This document shows, piece by piece, positions 16,865 to 26,057 of a stretch of DNA of 64,000 nucleotides. Origin of the DNA: Desulfoferula mesophila (GTDB taxonomy: Bacteria; Desulfobacterota; Desulfarculia; Desulfarculales; Desulfarculaceae). Where the stretch lies: assembly GCF_037076455.1 (NCBI RefSeq), contig NZ_AP028679.1, forward strand, positions 1,875,501 through 1,939,500, written 5' to 3'. Position numbers and translations under genes: made by a program. Numbering within the stretch: position 1 is the stretch's first letter; each line of letters starts with the position of its first letter. The notes beneath the pieces are model-generated. The model saw nothing but the letters and a program-made list of their open reading frames with translations. It searched no databases and was not told the origin of the DNA.

Positions 16865-18577
16865 ATGGATGCCAAGCAGGCCTACTTAAGCAAACCCTGG
16901 CTGCAACACTATCCCTCGGAAGTGCCTCCCGAGCTGGAAATCCCGGTTGTCTCCATTCCGGAGATGTTCGAGCGGGTGGTGGAAAAATACGGCAACAAGA
17001 CCTCGCTGATCTACTACGGCAAAAAGATCAGCTACCGGGAACTGAAGGACCAGGCCGACCGCTTCGCCGCCGCCCTGAGCGGCATGGGGGTGGCCAAGGG
17101 CGATCGGGTGGCCCTGTTTTTGCTCAACTGCCCCCAATACGTCATCGCCTATCTGGGCGCCCTGAAGGCGGGCGCGGTGGTCACCCCGGTGAGCCCGGTC
17201 TACACCAGCCAGGAGGTGCGTCACCAGCTGAACGACAGCGGGGCCAAGGTGGTGGTGTGCCAAGACATCCTTTACGACAAGGTGGCCGAGTCAGGAGTGG
17301 AGTTGGACAAGGTGATCATCACCGGGGTGGACGAGTATCTGCCCAAGCTCAAGAAGATGTTCGCCAAGAAGATAATGGCCAAGGCCTACGGCGGCATGCA
17401 TGTGCCCGACGAGGCCCAGATCCAGCGCGAGGGCCTGCTAAAGTTCCAGGAGGTCATCAAGAGCGCGCCCGCCCAGGCGCCTTCGGTGAGCATCGATCCG
17501 CTTGCCGATTTGGCCGCGCTGCCCTATACCGGCGGCACCACCGGCCTGCCCAAGGCGGCCATGCTGACCCACTACAACATCATCGCCTGCCAGGCCCAGT
17601 CGCTGTCTTTTTGGAAGGAGCAGTTCGAAGAGGGCAACGAAACCATCATCGCCTTTTTGCCCATGTTCCACATCTACGGGCAGGTGGTGATCATGCTGAC
17701 CAGCCTGGTCAACGGCTACACCATGGTGCTGTTCACCACCCCGGACATGGACGAGATCCTGGGCGCGGTGGAGCGCTACGACGCCTCGGGCTTCTACGGG
17801 GTGCCCACCTTGTACGAGTACCTGAAGGAATACGACAAGACCGACCGGGTGGATTGGAAACGCATCAAGGTGATCGTGTGCGGGGCGGACACCCTGCATG
17901 AAAGCACCGTGCAGGGCTGGGAGCGGCGCACCGGCAGCCACATCACCGAGGGCTACGGCATGACCGAGACCGCGGCGGTGAGCCATACCAATCCCCTGCA
18001 CCGGCCCAAGCGGGGCTCATTCGGCATCCCCATCCCCAACGTAACCGCCGCCATCATGGAGGTGGACGGGAATGAGTTCTTGCCGGTGGGGGAGGTGGGA
18101 GAGATGGTGCTCAGCGGGCCCAACATCATGGGGGGATACTGGCAGCGCCCGGACGACAACCGGGACACCATGATCGAGATTGAAGGCCGCACTTGGATGC
18201 GCACCGGCGATTTGGTGAGCATGGACGAGGAGGGCTATTTCCATTTCTTCGACCGCAAGCGCGATTTGATCAAGCACAAGGGCTACTCGGTGTTCGCCAA
18301 GCACGTGGAGGAGGTGCTCTACAACCATCCCCAGGTCAAGGCCGCCGGGGTGGTGGGGGTGCCCGATCCCAAGGTGGGCCAGCTCATCAAGGCCTACGTG
18401 GTGTTGCAGGCCGAGGCCCGGGGCAAGCTCTCCGAGGAGGAGCTGATCTCCCACTGCAAGGACAAGCTGGCCCACTACAAGGTTCCCCAGATCATCGAGT
18501 TCCGGGGCGAGCTGCCCAAGACCGACGTGGGCAAGGTCTCCCGCCGGGAGCTGCGCGAAGAGGCGGAGGAAAGCTAG
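16865..18577 (+). CDS. AMP-forming acyl-CoA synthetase (long-chain fatty-acid or aromatic-acid CoA ligase-like)
   Basis: A 570-residue AMP-binding protein with the P-loop-like motif YTGGTTGLPKAAMLTHYN, the core motif EGYGMTETAAVSHTNP, the hinge WMRTGDLVSMDEEGYFHFFDRKRD and the C-terminal catalytic Lys segment LPKTDVGKVSRRELRE. It makes acyl-CoA from a carboxylate, ATP and CoA. It lies inside the transporter operon between livM and livG (2 bases before livG), so it most likely activates the acid brought in by this importer. Substrate chain length cannot be told from sequence. Confidence 0.92.
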   Translation: MDAKQAYLSKPWLQHYPSEVPPELEIPVVSIPEMFERVVEKYGNKTSLIYYGKKISYRELKDQADRFAAALSGMGVAKGDRVALFLLNCPQYVIAYLGALKAGAVVTPVSPVYTSQEVRHQLNDSGAKVVVCQDILYDKVAESGVELDKVIITGVDEYLPKLKKMFAKKIMAKAYGGMHVPDEAQIQREGLLKFQEVIKSAPAQAPSVSIDPLADLAALPYTGGTTGLPKAAMLTHYNIIACQAQSLSFWKEQFEEGNETIIAFLPMFHIYGQVVIMLTSLVNGYTMVLFTTPDMDEILGAVERYDASGFYGVPTLYEYLKEYDKTDRVDWKRIKVIVCGADTLHESTVQGWERRTGSHITEGYGMTETAAVSHTNPLHRPKRGSFGIPIPNVTAAIMEVDGNEFLPVGEVGEMVLSGPNIMGGYWQRPDDNRDTMIEIEGRTWMRTGDLVSMDEEGYFHFFDRKRDLIKHKGYSVFAKHVEEVLYNHPQVKAAGVVGVPDPKVGQLIKAYVVLQAEARGKLSEEELISHCKDKLAHYKVPQIIEFRGELPKTDVGKVSRRELREEAEES

Positions 18578-18579
18578 CC

Positions 18580-19347
18580 ATGGCCCAGCCCTTTTTGGAG
18601 GTAAGCGGCCTGCACAAGGACTTCGGGGGGGTCACCGCCACCAACGAGGTCAGCTTCGACATGAGCCGCGACGAGATCGTGGGGCTCATCGGCCCCAACG
18701 GGGCGGGCAAGACCACCCTGGTCAGGCTCATCACCGGCATCCTGCGCCCGGACCGGGGCAGCATCCGTTTCAAGGGCAAGAACATCGTCGGCAAGAAGAC
18801 CTGGGACATCGTCAACCAGGGCATCGCCTGCACCTTCCAGAACATGCGGCCCTTCCGTCGCCTGCCCATCATCGCCAACGTGATGGTCTCCTGCCTGAGC
18901 CCACGGGCCATGAAGCGCGGCGAGTGGGTGAAGAAGGTGGAGGCCAAGGCCATGGACGCCCTGGAGTTCGCGGGCATCTCGGACATGGCCCTGGAAAAGG
19001 CCTCCACGCTTTCCCAAGGCGACCTCAAGCGCCTGGAAGTGGCCCGGGCCGTGGCCACCGAGCCGGAACTGCTGCTTCTGGACGAGCCCTTCGGCGGCCT
19101 GAGCCCGGCGGAGACCGACCTCATGGCCAAGTCCATCGCCCGGCTGCACAAGGGAGGCCGCTTCGGCCGCCTGCACAGCGAGGGACCGGCCATGATCATC
19201 ATCGAGCACAAACTGGCCCAGCTCATGAAGATCGTGGACCGCATCATCGTGGTGAACTTCGGCACCATCATTGCCGACGGTACGCCGGAGCAAATCGTGG
19301 CCAATCCCGAGGTGGTGCAGGCCTACTTGGGAGAGGGAGGGGGCTAA
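18580..19347 (+). CDS. LIV-type ABC transporter ATP-binding protein, LivG-like
   Basis: A 255-residue ATPase. The ATG at 18580 lies 2 bases after the ligase stop. Walker A is GPNGAGKTT, Walker B is LLLLDEPFGG, and the LivG-type insert after the Q-loop (CTFQNMRPFRRLPIIANVM) is present. The ABC signature reads LSQGDLKRLEVARA instead of the common LSYGQQRRLEIARA, a mild departure. A short insert KGGRFGRLHSEGPA lies before the MIIIEHK H-loop. It powers import with LivF. Confidence 0.93.
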   Translation: MAQPFLEVSGLHKDFGGVTATNEVSFDMSRDEIVGLIGPNGAGKTTLVRLITGILRPDRGSIRFKGKNIVGKKTWDIVNQGIACTFQNMRPFRRLPIIANVMVSCLSPRAMKRGEWVKKVEAKAMDALEFAGISDMALEKASTLSQGDLKRLEVARAVATEPELLLLDEPFGGLSPAETDLMAKSIARLHKGGRFGRLHSEGPAMIIIEHKLAQLMKIVDRIIVVNFGTIIADGTPEQIVANPEVVQAYLGEGGG

Positions 19348-20097
19348 GTGCTGCTGGAGGTTGCCAACCTGACGGTTGCCTATGACAAGGCCATGATCAT
19401 CAACGACTTGAGCATGGCGGTGGACCAGGGCGAGTTGGTGAGCCTGGTGGGTCCCAACGGGGCGGGCAAGACCACCCTGCTGCGGGCCATCACCGGCCTG
19501 GTGGCCTGGGAAAAGATGACCCTAAGGGGAACCGCCGGCGGCGACGTGACCCTCAAGGGCAAGATCACCTTTGACGGCCGCTCCATAGAAAAGGCCCCGG
19601 CCCACGAGATCGTGCGTTTGGGCCTGGTGCATTGTCCGGAGCGGCGGCGGCCCTTCCGGGAGCTGAGCGTGCGGGAGAACCTCCTGGCCGGGGCTTATCT
19701 GCACCCGGATAAGGCCCAGGTGCAGGCGGACCTGGAAATGGTCTATCAGCTCTTTCCGGTGCTGGCCAAGCGCGGCCGGCAGGTCTCGGGCACCATGTCC
19801 GGCGGCGAGCAGCAGATGCTGGCCGTGGGCCGGGCCCTGATGTCGCGGCCCAAGCTGCTTTGCATCGACGAGCCATCCACCGGCCTGGCCCCCCTGATGC
19901 GCCAGGAGGTGTTCAACAAGATTCAGCAGATCAGACAAATGGGCATCACCATTTTGCTGGTGGAGCAGGAGGTGGCCACGGTGTTCAAGATGGCCACCCG
20001 CAACTACGTGCTGTCCTCGGGCAAGATTATCGCCCAGGGCAAGGGCGAGGACCTGCTGCAAGACGAGGTGATTCGTAAGACCTACCTGGGCCTATAG
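19348..20097 (+). CDS. LIV-type ABC transporter ATP-binding protein, LivF-like
   Basis: A 249-residue ATPase with a GTG start directly after the livG TAA and behind a GGGAGAGGGAGG stretch. Walker A GPNGAGKTTLLRAITG, signature MSGGEQQMLAVGRAL, Walker B LLCIDEPSTGLAP and the H-loop region LLVEQEV are all intact. A small insert after Walker A (about residues 52-68) is longer than in most LivF proteins. It is the last transporter gene; a 149-base gap follows. Confidence 0.93.
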   Translation: MLLEVANLTVAYDKAMIINDLSMAVDQGELVSLVGPNGAGKTTLLRAITGLVAWEKMTLRGTAGGDVTLKGKITFDGRSIEKAPAHEIVRLGLVHCPERRRPFRELSVRENLLAGAYLHPDKAQVQADLEMVYQLFPVLAKRGRQVSGTMSGGEQQMLAVGRALMSRPKLLCIDEPSTGLAPLMRQEVFNKIQQIRQMGITILLVEQEVATVFKMATRNYVLSSGKIIAQGKGEDLLQDEVIRKTYLGL

Positions 20098-20246
20098 GGG
20101 GAAGCGGGAGCGCCCCGCTACGCCGTCCCATCAGAGCAATGAAGGTTTGCGTTGATTGGTGGATGGCTATATGATGTCGTAACGTATAGCGTAGGTAAAC
20201 GATAAACAATAAATGCCGGCTCGGCAGTGGGTCGGGGGAGACCAAC

Positions 20247-22067
20247 ATGGGCGTCAACTATTTCCGCCGCGACGGCCGGGACAGCAAGTTCGTGCTCTTG
20301 GAGCACTTGGGGGTGGAGCGGCTTCTGGGCTACGAGCCGTACCGCGATTTTTCGGCCGAGGACTTCGCCATGATCCTAGACGAGGCCCTCAAGGTGGGCA
20401 AGGAAGTCCTGGGGCCCGCCTTGCAGGACGGCGACCGCATCGGCTGCGCCTATGAAGGCGGCAAGGTGGTCACACCCGACGCCCTGAAAGAATGCTGGCG
20501 GGTGCTCAACGAAAACGGCTGGCCCTCGGCCACCTATAACCCCGAGTTCGGGGGCCAGGGCCTGCCCGAGGTGGTGGGCGGCCTGGTGGGGGAGATATTC
20601 AACGGGGCCAACATGGCCATGATGACCTATGCCGGGCTCATGGTGGGCAACGGCCACCTCATCGAGGATTTCGGCACCGACCAGGACCGGGCCATGTTCC
20701 TGGAGAAGATGTACACCGGCGTGTGGGGCGGCACCATGTGCCTTACCGAACCGGACGCCGGTTCGGACGTGGGGGCGCTACGCACCAAGGCCATACCCGA
20801 CCCCGAGGCGGACGACCCGCGCATCTACAAGATCGAGGGGGTCAAGCGCTTCATCACCTGCGGCGAGCACGACCTAACCGAGAACATCATCCACCTGGTC
20901 CTGGCACGCATCGAGGGCGGGCCCGCCGGCACCAAGGGGGTGAGCCTGTTCATCGTCCCCAAGATTTGGGTGAACCCCGACGGCAGCATGGGCGAGCCCA
21001 ACGACGTTTTCTGCGCGGGCATCGAGCACAAGATGGGCATCCACGGCTCCAGCACCTGCACCCTGAACTTCGGGGAGCAGGGCAAGTGCCGGGGCATCCT
21101 CTTGGGCGAACCCCACAGCGGCATGGCCAAGATGTTCCAGATGATGAATCACGCCCGCATCGGCTGCGGCATCCAGGCGGCCGGGGCCACGGCCAGCGCC
21201 TATGACACCGCCCGCATCTATGCCAAGGAGCGCGTGCAGGGCGCGCCGCTGAGCGACCGCCACGGGGCTGCGGTGCCCATCATCCAGCACGAGGACGTGC
21301 GGCGCATGCTCATGAACCTCAAGGCGGGCTCCGAGGCCATGCGGGCGTTCATCGCCTATCTGCTGTTCAACTCCGACGTGGCCAAGCACGACCCGGACGA
21401 GGCGGAGCGCCAAAAGGCCCAGGCCAGGGTGGACATCCTCACTCCCCTGGTAAAGGCCTATCCTCCGGACCTGGGCTACATGCTCATCCGCGACGCCATC
21501 CAGGTGTTGGGCGGGGCGGGCTATTGCAGCGACTTCCCGGTGGAGCAGTACGGCCGCGACATCAAGATCCTCTCCATCTGGGAGGGCACCAACTACATCC
21601 AGGCCCTGGACCTGGTGGGGCGCAAGCTAGGGGCTCAGGGGGGCAAGGTGTTCCAGGAGTGGGTGATGGAACTGATGGCCTTTGCCCAGGCCAACGAGGC
21701 GGACCAGGACTTCCAGGCGGACTGCAAGCTGCTGGGACAGGCGGTGGGCATGGTCGCTGATTTCGCCCAGCGCTTTGCCGGGTACTTCAAGCAGGGGCGC
21801 ATCTCCCTGGTGCCCATGTTCGCCACCCGCTTTTTGGAGTGCTTCGCCGAGACGGTGCTGGCCAAGCTCATGCTGGAGCAGGGGCTCATCGCCGGCGGGA
21901 AGCTGGGCACCGTGGACCCGGCCTCCGCGGACGGGCTGTTCTATCAGGGCAAGGTGGCCTCGGCCAAGTTCTTCTGCCGCAACATCCTGACCAACGTTTT
22001 CGGGCGCTACGCCTCCCTGAAGACCGAGGACCTCTCGGCCATGGAAATACCCGAGGAGGCCTTTTAA
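20247..22067 (+). CDS. Acyl-CoA dehydrogenase, large type with C-terminal extension
   Basis: A 606-residue protein, longer than the roughly 380-residue classic enzymes and similar in size to the DmdC/FadE5-type group. The N-terminal segment begins MGVNYFRRDGRD; the FAD domain has CLTEPDAGSDVGAL and KRFITCGEHDLTEN, and the catalytic-base region reads ILSIWEGTNYIQALDLVGRK (WEGT). A helical C-terminal domain of about 130 residues follows. It oxidises acyl-CoA to 2-enoyl-CoA with ETF as acceptor. It follows the importer and ligase and is ended by a strong terminator, so uptake, activation and first oxidation may be one unit. Confidence 0.92.
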   Translation: MGVNYFRRDGRDSKFVLLEHLGVERLLGYEPYRDFSAEDFAMILDEALKVGKEVLGPALQDGDRIGCAYEGGKVVTPDALKECWRVLNENGWPSATYNPEFGGQGLPEVVGGLVGEIFNGANMAMMTYAGLMVGNGHLIEDFGTDQDRAMFLEKMYTGVWGGTMCLTEPDAGSDVGALRTKAIPDPEADDPRIYKIEGVKRFITCGEHDLTENIIHLVLARIEGGPAGTKGVSLFIVPKIWVNPDGSMGEPNDVFCAGIEHKMGIHGSSTCTLNFGEQGKCRGILLGEPHSGMAKMFQMMNHARIGCGIQAAGATASAYDTARIYAKERVQGAPLSDRHGAAVPIIQHEDVRRMLMNLKAGSEAMRAFIAYLLFNSDVAKHDPDEAERQKAQARVDILTPLVKAYPPDLGYMLIRDAIQVLGGAGYCSDFPVEQYGRDIKILSIWEGTNYIQALDLVGRKLGAQGGKVFQEWVMELMAFAQANEADQDFQADCKLLGQAVGMVADFAQRFAGYFKQGRISLVPMFATRFLECFAETVLAKLMLEQGLIAGGKLGTVDPASADGLFYQGKVASAKFFCRNILTNVFGRYASLKTEDLSAMEIPEEAF

Positions 22068-22100
22068 GGCGGGCGCGGCCTAAGCTCCCTCCGCAAAAAC

Positions 22101-22140
22101 AGCGGCCCCTCCGGAACACCGGAGGGGCCGCTATCGTTTT
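22101..22140 (+). terminator. Rho-independent terminator
   Basis: A perfect 14-bp stem (22101-22114 with 22119-22132), loop AACA, and TTTT at 22137-22140. It closes the LIV/acyl-CoA dehydrogenase operon. Confidence 0.85.
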
Positions 22141-22227
22141 AACGGACAGGCAAACGGGCGTGGTTGCATCGGTACGCCACGACCCGAGGTCGCCTGGATT
22201 GCCCTGGCTTGTCGCCCGGGGGCGAGA

Positions 22228-22614
22228 CTAGCCGACAAGCTCCTTGATGCGCTTGACCAAGGCGGCGGGGTCCACCGGCTTGTCGAACCACTCGTCTACT
22301 TCCAGGGACTTTATGGCCGAGTGGGGCGCGTAGCTCGAGTCCATGGCGTGATCCGCCACGGCGGTCAGCATGATCACCGGGATATCGCGCAGCGCCTGGT
22401 CCTTGGAAACCTCCTTGGCCACGGCGAAGCCGTCCTTGTCCTCCATCATCACGTCCAGGACGATGAGGTCCGGGCTTTCCTGGCGGGCCTTTTCCAGGCC
22501 TTCGATCCCGCCGTAGGCGGCCAAGGGCTCCATGCCCTCGGTCTCCAGCAGCATGCTTACGGCTTCCACCAAATCGGGATCATCATCAATGATCAGCACT
22601 CTTTTACCGGCCAT
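22228..22614 (-). CDS. Single-domain response regulator (receiver only)
   Basis: A 128-residue CheY-type receiver. The ATG at 22614 starts MAGKRVLIIDDDPD behind GAGAGGGG. The phosphorylation site is Asp54 in LIVLDVMMEDKDG, with the acidic pair near residue 11, Thr in MLTAVAD and Lys in WFDKPVDP. No output domain follows, so it must act through protein contact. It is divergent from a PAS histidine kinase gene with a shared AT-rich promoter region (22615-22827), and that kinase is the obvious partner. Confidence 0.92.
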   Translation of the reverse strand: MAGKRVLIIDDDPDLVEAVSMLLETEGMEPLAAYGGIEGLEKARQESPDLIVLDVMMEDKDGFAVAKEVSKDQALRDIPVIMLTAVADHAMDSSYAPHSAIKSLEVDEWFDKPVDPAALVKRIKELVG

Positions 22615-22827
22615 TCCAACCCCTCTCCCAACGGGTAATCGGGCACCAATACAGTGATAAATAGCATAGCAATATAATGGATAAACTGTCAATAAACCGC
22701 AGCCGCCAAGCCGGGACAGCGAAAACCGTTTGCGCCGGCGATTGTTGGTTAGCCTACTATTATGATAATCTATCCGATGATTGTTTACCCGGTTGCCATG
22801 CCCCATCGCCGGGCCTAAGAGGAATCC

Positions 22828-24459
22828 ATGGACCAAAAAAGGCATTCAGCCGAAGAGCTGGCCGCCGAGAACCAAGCCCTGCGTGAGCGCGTCAGGGAGT
22901 TGGAGGAGTATCAAAAAAGCAGCCGAGAGCGCCAGCGGGAGATGGACCGCGAGCGCAAGTTCAGCGAGATGCTGCTCGACAGCCTGCCCGATGCCATCTA
23001 TGTGGTGGACCCCCGGACCTTTAAGGTGATGGACTGCAATCAGGTGTTTCTGGACCAACTGGGCCTGACCCGCGACAAGGTCATCGGCCACACCTGCTAT
23101 CAGCTCACCCGCCGCCGCCCCGAACCCTGCCAGGAAAGCAAGGACGCCTGCCACGCCGTGGAGACCATGCGAACCGGCAAGCCGACGGTGTCCGAGCAGG
23201 TGCAGGTATCCGCCGAGGGCGGCGAGCGCTACATTGAATGCACCGCCCTGCCGGTCATGGGCTCGGACGGCGAGGTGGCCCGGGTGGTGCACGTGCACCG
23301 CGACATCACCCGCCGCCAGAGGGCCTGGCACCGCTTCCAGGAGGTGAACCGGGAGCTGGTTCGCTCCAACTCCTTTTTGCGAAACCTGATCAAAAGCTCG
23401 GTGGACGCGGTGATCGCCGCCGACATGACCGGCCGCATCATCCTGTTCAACGAGGCGGCGGGGGACATTTCCGGCTATAGCGAGCAGGAGGCGCTCAACG
23501 AGGTGGACATCCGCGACATCTATCCGGGCAACGGGGCGCGGGAGATCATGGCGCTGTTGCGTAGCGAGGAGCACGGCGGCAAGGGCAAGCTCAAATCCCA
23601 CGAGGTGCGCCTGCTGCGCAAGGACGGCAGCATCGTACCCATCAGCTTGTCCGCGGCGGTGGTCAGCGAAGGCGACAACGAGGTGGCCACGGTGGGCTTC
23701 TTCTACGACCTAAGGGCCAAACTGCGCATGGAGCAAGAGCTGGACCACACCCGCATCCAGCTTTTGCAATCGGAAAAGATGGCCTCCATCGGCAAGCTGG
23801 CCGCCGGGGTGGCCCACCAGCTCAACAACCCCCTGGCCGGGATCACCCTGTACGGCAACCTGCTGGCCGAGGAATACGACTTGCTGTCCGAGGCCCGCGA
23901 CGACCTGCGGCGCATCTTGGACAACGCCCAGCGCTGCCGCGACACCATCAAGGAGCTGTTGCAGTTCGCCCGGCAAACCAAAAGGGAGATGCGCCCCAGC
24001 GACCTCAACCAGGCCTTGTCGCGCACCATGTTCCTGCTGGAAAACCAGTCCCAGTTCCAGAACATCAAGGTGAAGCTGGACCTGGACCCCGAGCTGCCCC
24101 AGGTTCCGGCCGACATCCAGCAGCTCAACCACGTGTTCATGAACATCGTCCTCAACGCCGCCGAGGCCATGCGGGGCACGGGGCGCATAGACGTGCGCAC
24201 CCGGCGCTTTCCCGGAGGGCGCGGCGTGTTGGTGGAGATACAGGACACGGGGCCGGGCATCCCCCCCGAGGTGCTCCCCCACGTATTCGAGCCCTTCTTT
24301 ACCACCAAGGAAGAGGGGGAGGGCACCGGCCTGGGGCTCAGCGTGGCCTTTGGAATAGTAAAGAACCACCGCGGCAGTATCGAGGTTTTCAGCCCTCGCG
24401 GCCAAGGCACCCTGTTCGTCATCAAACTGCCCTCCACGATCGCCGCCGAGGAGGAATAA
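22828..24459 (+). CDS. PAS-domain sensor histidine kinase (soluble)
   Basis: A 543-residue kinase without membrane segments. A charged coiled coil (residues 1-45) leads to PAS1 (about 48-165), which has cysteines at CYQLT and CQESKDACH that could bind a cofactor. PAS2 (about 185-300) follows, then HisKA with phospho-acceptor His330 in GVAHQLNNPLAG. The HATPase domain has NIVLNAAEAM, DTGPGIP and GTGLGLSV. It probably senses a cytoplasmic redox or ligand signal. The next gene starts 4 bases later and is co-transcribed. Confidence 0.92.
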   Translation: MDQKRHSAEELAAENQALRERVRELEEYQKSSRERQREMDRERKFSEMLLDSLPDAIYVVDPRTFKVMDCNQVFLDQLGLTRDKVIGHTCYQLTRRRPEPCQESKDACHAVETMRTGKPTVSEQVQVSAEGGERYIECTALPVMGSDGEVARVVHVHRDITRRQRAWHRFQEVNRELVRSNSFLRNLIKSSVDAVIAADMTGRIILFNEAAGDISGYSEQEALNEVDIRDIYPGNGAREIMALLRSEEHGGKGKLKSHEVRLLRKDGSIVPISLSAAVVSEGDNEVATVGFFYDLRAKLRMEQELDHTRIQLLQSEKMASIGKLAAGVAHQLNNPLAGITLYGNLLAEEYDLLSEARDDLRRILDNAQRCRDTIKELLQFARQTKREMRPSDLNQALSRTMFLLENQSQFQNIKVKLDLDPELPQVPADIQQLNHVFMNIVLNAAEAMRGTGRIDVRTRRFPGGRGVLVEIQDTGPGIPPEVLPHVFEPFFTTKEEGEGTGLGLSVAFGIVKNHRGSIEVFSPRGQGTLFVIKLPSTIAAEEE

Positions 24460-24463
24460 AGAC

Positions 24464-25975
24464 GTGAGCCAGAGCGAAGCGACATCCGTGCCGGTGCTGG
24501 TTATCGACGACGAACGCGACCTGCGCGACGGTTGCGAGCGCTTTTTGCGCCGCCTGGGCTGCGCCGTGGCCAAGGCACCCGACGGCGCGGCCGGGCTGGC
24601 CGCCATGGAACAAAGCCCGGCGGACATCGTGCTGCTGGATTTGAAGATGCCGGGCATGGACGGGTTGGAGGTGCTCAAACGGCTGCGCCAGTTCCATCCC
24701 CAGGCGCTGGTCATCGTCATCACCGGCTACGCCACGGTGGAAACCGCCATCGAGGCCATGAAACTAGGGGCCTACGACTTTTTGCCCAAGCCCTTTCAGC
24801 CGGACCATCTTCGGCTCACCGTGGGCCGGGCCATGGACCGTCTGCGTCTTACCCGTGAGAAAGAGCGCCTGGAGCAAGAGCGCCTGCAGACCCTGCACGA
24901 CCTGGCCGGGGAGCAGAGCCGCCTGCGCACCGTGATTCGCGCCTTGCCCATGGGGGTGTTGGTGACCCAGCCGGACGGGCGGGTGGTGCTGCACAATCCC
25001 AGTTTCTGCCAGATGGCCGGGCTGGACCCGGACAGCCCGCCCGGCCGGGAGTTGAGCCACTACCTGAGCGAGCCCCAGGTGGGCGCCCTGGCGCAGGGCG
25101 CCTCCCAAAATGGCCGAGCCGCGGGGCAGGGCAATGGCGAGGAGCCCCCGGCGGTGGAGTTCACCACCAAGCAGGGGCGCACGCTGCTGGCCCAGGCCAC
25201 GCCGGTGTTGGGCGACGGCGGCGCGAGTCTGGGGGCGGTGCTGGTGTTCATTGACGTGACCCCCTACCGCATGCTGGATCAGTTGCGCCAGGAGTTCGTG
25301 GCCAAGGTGAGCCATGAACTGCGCTCACCCTTGTCCACCATCCTGCTGCAGTTGACGCTGCTGTTGGGGGAGGACGGCGCGGCCCCGCCCCAGGGGCATC
25401 GCCATCTGCTGGTGCGGGCCAGGGAGCGCACCCAAGGGCTCATCTCCTTTGTGCGCGACCTGTTGGACCTGAGCCGCCTGGAGAATGGGGGAGGGGCGGC
25501 CGCCCAGCCGGTAGAGGTGAGCCTGGAAAAGGTGCTCGCCTCGGTGAGCGAGGCGCTGGGCGATCAGGCCCGCAGCCGGGGGATGGAACTACGGCTGGAG
25601 TTGCCCGCCGAGCCGTTGCCCCCGCTTAGGGCCGATCCCGTGGGCCTGGAGAGCGTGTTCACCAACCTGGCGGCCAACGCCATCAACTACTCGTCCGACG
25701 GCGGCCAGGTGACGCTCAAGGCCTGGAGCGAGGGGGACTCCCTCAAGGTGGCGGTGAGCGACCAGGGTTTTGGTATCGAACCGGAGAAGCTAGGCCTGAT
25801 CTTTGACAAATTTTACCGCGTCAAGAACGAGAAGACCCGCTACGTCACCGGCACCGGCCTGGGCCTGCCCATCGTAAAGAACGTGGTGGAAAACCTGGGC
25901 GGCGCGGTGGCGGTGGACAGCGAGCTGGGCAAGGGCAGCACCTTCACCGTGACCCTGCCTGTCACACCTACCTAG
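24464..25975 (+). CDS. Hybrid receiver-PAS-histidine kinase
   Basis: A 503-residue protein with a GTG start 4 bases after the upstream kinase. The N-terminal receiver (residues 10-125) has Asp59 in LLDLKMPGMDG; then a linker coiled coil, a PAS domain (about 155-270), HisKA with His284 in KVSHELRSPLS, and HATPase with NLAANAINYSSDGG, DQGFGIEP and GTGLGLPIV. The receiver-first order suggests it receives phosphate from the preceding kinase and passes a signal on. No DNA-binding domain is present, so the final output lies elsewhere. Confidence 0.92.
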   Translation: MSQSEATSVPVLVIDDERDLRDGCERFLRRLGCAVAKAPDGAAGLAAMEQSPADIVLLDLKMPGMDGLEVLKRLRQFHPQALVIVITGYATVETAIEAMKLGAYDFLPKPFQPDHLRLTVGRAMDRLRLTREKERLEQERLQTLHDLAGEQSRLRTVIRALPMGVLVTQPDGRVVLHNPSFCQMAGLDPDSPPGRELSHYLSEPQVGALAQGASQNGRAAGQGNGEEPPAVEFTTKQGRTLLAQATPVLGDGGASLGAVLVFIDVTPYRMLDQLRQEFVAKVSHELRSPLSTILLQLTLLLGEDGAAPPQGHRHLLVRARERTQGLISFVRDLLDLSRLENGGGAAAQPVEVSLEKVLASVSEALGDQARSRGMELRLELPAEPLPPLRADPVGLESVFTNLAANAINYSSDGGQVTLKAWSEGDSLKVAVSDQGFGIEPEKLGLIFDKFYRVKNEKTRYVTGTGLGLPIVKNVVENLGGAVAVDSELGKGSTFTVTLPVTPT

Positions 25976-25980
25976 AAAAG

Positions 25981-26020
25981 AATCGCCGAGCCAGGGCTGA
26001 GTGGCCCCGGTCCGGCGATT
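25981..26020 (+). terminator. Possible terminator hairpin between convergent genes
   Basis: An 8-bp stem AATCGCCG (25981-25988) with CGGCGATT (26013-26020), a long loop, and no clear T run on the plus strand. A weak candidate. Confidence 0.4.
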
Positions 26021-26057
26021 CCCCCCTCCCCGCTACGCCCCTCGGGCGTGGTCGGTC

